Source: PALSA-243 sp049522755 (GTDB taxonomy: Bacteria > Acidobacteriota > Terriglobia > Bryobacterales > Bryobacteraceae). Taken from it: a DNA stretch of 27,539 bases. Position 1 is the first letter of the stretch, and each line of letters starts with the position of its first letter. Below, piece after piece: positions 23,236 through 27,539 of this stretch. The notes under the pieces were generated by a model. The model saw only the letters and a program-made list of their open reading frames with translations, ran no database searches and had not been told where the DNA came from. Location of the stretch: NCBI GenBank assembly GCA_049522755.1, contig JBEKNN010000111.1:1-27539 (forward strand), given 5' to 3'. A program made the translations under genes and the position numbers.

Positions 23236-24213
23236 ATGCTTCTAAGACCTTTTTCGCCCGGCAACGGGGCCGGAAAGAAGATATTCCTGCTTAAGCCGCG
23301 GGGCTTTTGCGCAGGCGTAGTACGGGCCATCGACGTGGTGAAAATTGCGCTCGATCTGTATGGCCCGCCGGTCTACGTGCGCAAGGAGATCGTCCACAAC
23401 AAACACGTTGTCGATGAATTGCGCGAGGCCGGAGCGGTCTTCGTCGAAGAGCTCGACGAAGTGCCCGTCGGAGGCCGCGCCATATTCAGCGCGCACGGGG
23501 TCGCGCCATCGGTCCGCAAGCAGGCCAAGGAACGTAAGCTGCACGTCATCGACGCCACCTGTCCGCTGGTCACCAAAGTGCATTTAGAAGCGGTGCGATT
23601 CGCCCGCGATGGCTCCAGCATTATATTGATCGGGCACAAGGATCATGACGAAGTGATTGGTACTCTAGGCGAAGTTCCCGAGCGCAGCTATCTCGTCGAG
23701 ACTGTGGCAGATGTCGAAATTCTGGCACTTGCCGACCCGACACGTGTCAGATATCTGACACAGACCACTCTCAGCCTGGACGAAACGCGCGAAATCATCG
23801 TGCGCCTCAAGGAACGCTTTCCGCATATTCAAGGGCCTCCGGCGCAGGATATCTGTTACGCCACCGAAAACCGGCAGATGGCGGTCAAGGGCGTCTCCGA
23901 GCACTGCGACCTGCTGCTGGTGGTGGGCTCGCAAAACAGCTCGAATTCCAAGCGCCTGGTGGAAGTGGGCGACAATTTCGGCGTCCGCTCGTATCTGGTC
24001 AACGATAAGCGCGACATCGATATTACCTGGCTGGAAGGAGTCAAGAACGTGGCGGTGACTGCTGGGGCGTCGGCTCCCGAGTATCTGGTGCAGGAACTGG
24101 TCGAGTTCCTGCGCGATCGCGGCTTCCATGACATGGAAGAGATTGAACTTGTAGAAGAAGACGTGCGTTTTTCCTTACCAGCGGAGCTGACCGTGATGAA
24201 TACGGCTCGATGA
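23236..24213 (+). CDS. ispH: 4-hydroxy-3-methylbut-2-enyl diphosphate reductase
   Basis: A 325-residue [4Fe-4S] enzyme that performs the last step of the MEP pathway, giving IPP and DMAPP. The three cluster cysteines are C25 (PRGFCAGV), C109 (DATCPLV) and C207 (DICYATENRQ). VGSQNSSNSKRL and AGASAPE are substrate-site motifs, and the HG of FSAHGV and the H of GHKDHDE are also in place. The start ATG has no ribosome site; a TATAAT 18 nt upstream implies a very short leader. It is the first gene of the cluster ispH-shc-hpnH-hpnA, and pairing of ispH with hopanoid genes is common. Its stop overlaps a 14-codon minicistron (ATGA). Confidence 0.96.
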   Translation: MLLRPFSPGNGAGKKIFLLKPRGFCAGVVRAIDVVKIALDLYGPPVYVRKEIVHNKHVVDELREAGAVFVEELDEVPVGGRAIFSAHGVAPSVRKQAKERKLHVIDATCPLVTKVHLEAVRFARDGSSIILIGHKDHDEVIGTLGEVPERSYLVETVADVEILALADPTRVRYLTQTTLSLDETREIIVRLKERFPHIQGPPAQDICYATENRQMAVKGVSEHCDLLLVVGSQNSSNSKRLVEVGDNFGVRSYLVNDKRDIDITWLEGVKNVAVTAGASAPEYLVQELVEFLRDRGFHDMEEIELVEEDVRFSLPAELTVMNTAR

Positions 24214-24254
24214 TACGACTCCATGATGACAACCCGATGATTACAACACCATGA
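24210..24254 (+). CDS. 14-codon minicistron linking ispH and shc
   Basis: ATG at 24210 overlaps the ispH stop (ATGA), and the small frame (MIRLHDDNPMITTP) ends in a TGA at 24252-24254 that overlaps the shc start (ATGA, 24251-24254). The region consists of three near-repeats of ATGATnACnAC (ATG at 24210, 24223 and 24237, spaced 13 and 14 nt), with the shc ATG as the fourth, a further 14 nt on. A function as a translational bridge is possible, but the peptide could equally be a by-product of small duplications. Confidence 0.4.
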   Translation: MIRLHDDNPMITTP

Positions 24255-26164
24255 GCGCGCCGGTACAAATCGGTAACACTTTGGCATCCGCGGCATCGGA
24301 AGCCGCGCGCCGTGCGGCCGCGTACATCGCGAGCGTGCAGAAGCCGGATGGCGAATGGTGCGCCGAACTGACCGCCGATAGCACGCTGGAATCGGACTAT
24401 ATTCTCTTCCAGCTTTGGCTTTATCCGCCGGTCAACGGCATCTGGCATCCTCAGACGCGCACGCAGGTGGACAAAGCCGCGCGTTCCATCCTGAGGCGCC
24501 AGCTTCCCGACGGCGGATTCAATATCTACAAAGAGGGTCCGTCCGAAATCAACGCGTCGGTGAAAGCCTACTTCTCTTTGAAGCTTGCCGGGATATCCAT
24601 GGACGATTCCCGTATGGTCCGCCTGCGCGAGCGCATCATGGCCATGGGCGGAATTCAGGCCGCCAACAGTTACGTCAAGATTAACCTGAGCCTGTTCGAT
24701 CTTTATCCGCGCGAGCATTGCCCGACGATTCCGCCCGAGGTCGCGCTGCTGCCGTTCAACGTGCTCTACCAGATGTCTTCGTGGTCGCGCACCATTGTGG
24801 TTCCGCTGGCCATCGTACATTCGGCGGACCCGCACCGTCCCGTGCCGGCCGGCTTCAATCTGGATGAGCTTTGGGACCCCAGCGTCAGTCCGGCGTTCCG
24901 CATCAACCGGCAGATCGGCTGGCGCAATCTGTTTCTAACCATCGACCGCCTGCTGAAGTGGTGGGAGCGCAGCGGCTCGAAGGCCGTCCGGCGAATCGCA
25001 GTCGAGCGGGCCAAGAAGTGGATGCTCGAGCGGCTCGACCGTTCCGATGGGCTGGGCGCGATCTATCCGCCCATGATGTATTCGGTGATGGCGCTCGATG
25101 TGCTCGGCTTCGCTCCCAACCATCCGATTCGCGTCGAAGCGCTGCGCCAATTCGACGCCTTGATGGTGGACGACGGCGAGCGGTTCTTTATCCAGCCGTG
25201 CTTCTCGCCCGTCTGGGATACGGCCATCGCCTCTTATGCCATCGGCCAGAGCGGCTACGAGACTTCGGCGCTGGGCCCCGCGGCGGATTGGCTGCTCGAG
25301 CGCGAAATCCGCGGCAAGGGCGATTGGTCGGTGAAGCGTCCGGACACCGAACCCTCCGGCTGGGCATTCTTCTATAAGAACGATCACTCGCCGGATATCG
25401 ACGATACGGCCATGGTGATGCTGGCATTGAGCGAAGCGCGCAGCGCCGATTGCGAGGCGCAGAAAGCCTGCCATGAGCGCGCCTTGAACTGGCTGCTGGC
25501 GCTGCAATCGAAGGATGGCGGCTGGGCGGCTTTCGACGCCGATAACAACTGGGAATTTCTCAGCCACGTTCCGTTCGCCGATCACAACGCCATGCTGGAC
25601 CCCACCTGTCCCGATATCACCGGGCGCGTGCTGGAGGCGCTGGGGGCGCACGGGCTCACTCGCGATCATCGCGCGGTGCGGCGCGGCGTGGAGTATCTAA
25701 TCCGCCATCAGGAGCAGGATGGAAGCTGGTACGGCCGCTGGGGCGTCGCCTACATTTACGGCACCTGTTTTGCGCTGCGCGGCCTGGCGGCGGCGGGCGA
25801 AGACGACCGGGAAGCGCACGTGCTGCGCGGAGGCGAATGGCTGCGCTGCATCCAGAACGCCGACGGCGGCTGGGGCGAGAGCTGCGCCAGTTACGATAAC
25901 GACGCCTTCACGCCCGGCCCCAGCACCTACTCGCAGACGGCCTGGGCCATTCTCGGCTTGATCGCCGGCGGAGATTTTAGCAGCCGCAGCGTGCAGCAAG
26001 GCATCGAATATCTTCTGGATACGCAGCGCGCCGACGGCAGCTGGGGCGAGGAATTGGCCACCGGTACGGGTTTCCCGAAAGTGTTTTACTTGAATTACCA
26101 CATGTATAAAGATTATTTCCCGCTGTTGGCGTTATCGGCGTATGTGAAAGCGCAAGCGGGTTAA
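24251..26164 (+). CDS. shc: Squalene-hopene cyclase
   Basis: A 637-residue cyclase that converts squalene to hopene at the membrane. The catalytic acid motif DxDD is D382-I-D384-D385 (SPDIDDTAMVML), where Asp protonates the terminal double bond. At least six QW repeats are visible (QKPDGEW, QLPDGGF, QSKDGGW, QEQDGSW, QNADGGW, QRADGSW). The C-terminal KVFYLNYHMYKDYFPLLALSAY is typical. Length matches (about 630-680). The gene follows ispH through a minicistron and precedes hpnH by 12 nt, so it is co-expressed. Hopanoids stiffen bacterial membranes. Squalene synthesis genes (hpnCDE) are not in the window. Confidence 0.96.
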   Translation: MSAPVQIGNTLASAASEAARRAAAYIASVQKPDGEWCAELTADSTLESDYILFQLWLYPPVNGIWHPQTRTQVDKAARSILRRQLPDGGFNIYKEGPSEINASVKAYFSLKLAGISMDDSRMVRLRERIMAMGGIQAANSYVKINLSLFDLYPREHCPTIPPEVALLPFNVLYQMSSWSRTIVVPLAIVHSADPHRPVPAGFNLDELWDPSVSPAFRINRQIGWRNLFLTIDRLLKWWERSGSKAVRRIAVERAKKWMLERLDRSDGLGAIYPPMMYSVMALDVLGFAPNHPIRVEALRQFDALMVDDGERFFIQPCFSPVWDTAIASYAIGQSGYETSALGPAADWLLEREIRGKGDWSVKRPDTEPSGWAFFYKNDHSPDIDDTAMVMLALSEARSADCEAQKACHERALNWLLALQSKDGGWAAFDADNNWEFLSHVPFADHNAMLDPTCPDITGRVLEALGAHGLTRDHRAVRRGVEYLIRHQEQDGSWYGRWGVAYIYGTCFALRGLAAAGEDDREAHVLRGGEWLRCIQNADGGWGESCASYDNDAFTPGPSTYSQTAWAILGLIAGGDFSSRSVQQGIEYLLDTQRADGSWGEELATGTGFPKVFYLNYHMYKDYFPLLALSAYVKAQAG

Positions 26165-26176
26165 ACGGAATAACTT

Positions 26177-27292
26177 ATGAAATTTCCGCTGTCCATGACC
26201 GCCGGCCTGGCCGGGTACATTATCAAGAACCGCCTCATGCCGCGGCCCGAGTGGCAGAAGACTGTCGCCGCTGCGCCGGATGCGGCCAACCCCTTTCGCA
26301 TTCTGCCCGGCAGCGCCCTCGCAGCCGGCGAGAAGCGCGCGCCGCACCCCATGATCAACAGGCGCTTCCCTATCGTGATGATGCTCGAACCGCTGCACGC
26401 GTGCAATTTGACGTGTACGGGCTGTGGGCGCATACGCGAGTACGAATCCACCATCACCGAGCGCATTCCGCTCGCTGAGTGCCTGGCGGCGGTGGACGAA
26501 TGCGGCGCGCCGGTGGTTTCCATTTGCGGTGGCGAGCCGATGATGTACCCGCAGATCGGCGAGCTGGTGGCCGGCATTCTGGCGCGCAACAAACATATTC
26601 TGCTGTGCACCAACGGCATGTTCGTCCGCAAGCGGCTCAAGGAATTCACGCCCGACAAGCGCTTCTATTTCAACATCCACCTGGACGGCATGGAAAAGAC
26701 CCACGACATTTGCGTAGAGCGCGAAGGCGTCTTCAAAGAAGCGATTGAAGGGATCAAGGCGGCCAAGGCGGCTGGTTTCCGCGTCTGCACCAACACCACG
26801 GTCTACAAAGAGACCGATATGAACGAAGTGGAAGAGTTATTTGAATACCTGAAGCAATTCGACGTGGATGGACATCAGATCGCGCCGGCCTACGGTTATT
26901 CGGCGGTCAACGACCGCGAAATCTTCCTCACGCGCGACGACGTGCACGAGAAGTTCAAAGACATCACGCGCATCGCCGCCAAGTACAACGTGCGCCAGAC
27001 GCCGCTGTATCTCGATTTCCTCAAGGGCGAGCACGATTTCCCCTGCACTGCCTGGGGCAACCCAACCTACAACGTGAAGGGTTGGAAAGGCCCGTGCTAC
27101 CTGATCACGGACGGCCACTATAAGACTTTCGAAGAACTGATGACCAAAACGCCTTGGGAAAGCTACGGCAAAGGCAACGACCCGCGCTGCGAGCACTGCA
27201 TGGTGCATTGCGGGTACGAGCCTTCGGCCGCGCTGGGCATCAATGCAGGCATCGCCGACAATCTCAAGATGCTCAAATGGAGCCTGAGCTAG
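26177..27292 (+). CDS. hpnH: Adenosyl-hopene transferase HpnH (radical SAM)
   Basis: A 371-residue radical SAM enzyme that adds the 5'-deoxyadenosyl group to diploptene to make adenosylhopane, the first step of side-chain extension. The cluster motif is C76-NLT-C80-TG-C83, after MMLEPLHA. ICGGEPMMYPQIGELV and NIHLDGMEKTHD are typical HpnH segments, and the C-terminal CEHCMVHCGYEPSAALG is diagnostic. Length is normal (about 330-380). It lies 12 nt after shc with no terminator. A large palindrome follows before hpnA. Confidence 0.96.
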   Translation: MKFPLSMTAGLAGYIIKNRLMPRPEWQKTVAAAPDAANPFRILPGSALAAGEKRAPHPMINRRFPIVMMLEPLHACNLTCTGCGRIREYESTITERIPLAECLAAVDECGAPVVSICGGEPMMYPQIGELVAGILARNKHILLCTNGMFVRKRLKEFTPDKRFYFNIHLDGMEKTHDICVEREGVFKEAIEGIKAAKAAGFRVCTNTTVYKETDMNEVEELFEYLKQFDVDGHQIAPAYGYSAVNDREIFLTRDDVHEKFKDITRIAAKYNVRQTPLYLDFLKGEHDFPCTAWGNPTYNVKGWKGPCYLITDGHYKTFEELMTKTPWESYGKGNDPRCEHCMVHCGYEPSAALGINAGIADNLKMLKWSLS

Positions 27293-27300
27293 TGGCGCAC

Positions 27301-27404
27301 TTGGTAGCGCCGGCGGTCTTGCCGCCGGTTCTTTTGGGCGATTGCGGATGGTGAGGAGGAGAATCCAAAGAGAACACCGGCGGCGAGACCGCCGGCGCTA
27401 CCAA
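27301..27404. repeat. 104-bp palindromic element between hpnH and hpnA
   Basis: The 29-nt arms at 27301-27329 and 27376-27404 are inverted copies with one mismatch; the left one starts TTGGTAGCGCCGGCGGTCTT. Each arm is itself a small hairpin (CCGGCGG / CCGCCGG). The inner flanks (TCTTTTGG / CCAAAGAGA) continue the pairing imperfectly. It has no T-run and no coding content. It looks like a MITE- or REP-type mobile palindrome, or a strong RNA hairpin inside the operon. Confidence 0.85.
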
Positions 27405-27446
27405 GCTGGGCTCGCGGTTGCGCCCGTCTTTTAAGAAAGCCTGTCT

Positions 27447-27539
27447 ATGCAAACCGCCCTCGTCACCGGCGCGTCCGGGTTTCTGGGCTGGCACGTGGCG
27501 AGCCTGCTGGTGGAGCGGGGTTACCCGGTGCGCGCGCTG
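27447..27539 (+). CDS. hpnA: Hopanoid-associated sugar epimerase HpnA (partial)
   Basis: The first 31 codons of a gene run off the right edge. MQTALVTGASGFLGWHVASL holds the G-x-x-G-F-x-G Rossmann NAD(P)-binding motif of extended short-chain dehydrogenase/epimerases, continuing LVERGYPVRAL. Position directly after hpnH fits HpnA, an epimerase/dehydratase-like protein of hopanoid clusters. No strong ribosome site is visible (AAGAAAG about 10 nt upstream). The name rests on context. Confidence 0.75.
   Translation, partial: MQTALVTGASGFLGWHVASLLVERGYPVRAL

Overview
The window (about 60% GC) looks like a piece of an acidobacterial chromosome, most like Solibacter/Bryobacter-type soil organisms. 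This is judged from gene families, not from a marker gene. The supporting families are a PSCyt1-DUF1549-DUF1553 gene next to a DUF1501 gene, PQQ dehydrogenases paired with multiheme cytochromes, a secreted M13 metallopeptidase, a short wHTH-like domain fused to a membrane segment, Uma2 and DIP1984 proteins, and a hopanoid cluster. No phage, insertion sequence, CRISPR array or intact tRNA/rRNA gene was seen.

Layout. 1-1693 (+): tail of a PQQ enzyme, then a membrane-anchored protein with a ToxR-like layout. 1779-6878 (-): a tight three-gene unit of exported proteins (a cytochrome-like DUF1549/DUF1553 protein, a DUF1501 protein and a beta-lactamase-fold serine hydrolase). 6879-7262: intergenic, with a possible promoter, a palindrome and two hairpins. 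7263-9393: small accessory genes (an unknown, Uma2, DIP1984). 9680-11032: a divergent pair of an EVE-domain protein and an Fpg-type DNA glycosylase, with only 24 bp between start codons. 11088-12955: a decaying zone with a truncated, frameshifted GH127-type gene and a frameshifted secreted protein. 13037-16955 (+): a compact operon xseB-ispA-tlyA-nadK-symporter whose genes overlap or nearly touch. 16956-17467: a degraded small gene and a perfect palindrome. 17468-19489 (+): M13 peptidase. 19544-22188 (-): a triheme cytochrome c and a PQQ dehydrogenase, joined by an ATGA overlap. 22290-22895 (-): membrane-anchored lytic transglycosylase. 23236-27539 (+): ispH-shc-hpnH-hpnA, the hopanoid pathway.

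How the genes fit together. ispA (farnesyl diphosphate) and ispH (isoprenoid precursors) supply squalene-hopene cyclase. HpnH then attaches adenosine to the hopanoid, and HpnA (cut by the window end) belongs to the same side-chain route. The PQQ dehydrogenase would pass electrons to its cytochrome partner in the periplasm. The DUF1549/DUF1553-DUF1501-hydrolase unit is probably an exported degradative system with no known substrate.

The most interesting signals are small. Two junctions carry tandem 12-14 nt repeats that begin at the upstream stop codon. One of these forms a 14-codon minicistron joined to ispH and to shc by ATGA overlaps at both ends. Several genes have a -10-like hexamer immediately before the start codon and no clear Shine-Dalgarno sequence, which suggests leaderless transcripts. 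A 104-bp palindromic element sits between hpnH and hpnA.
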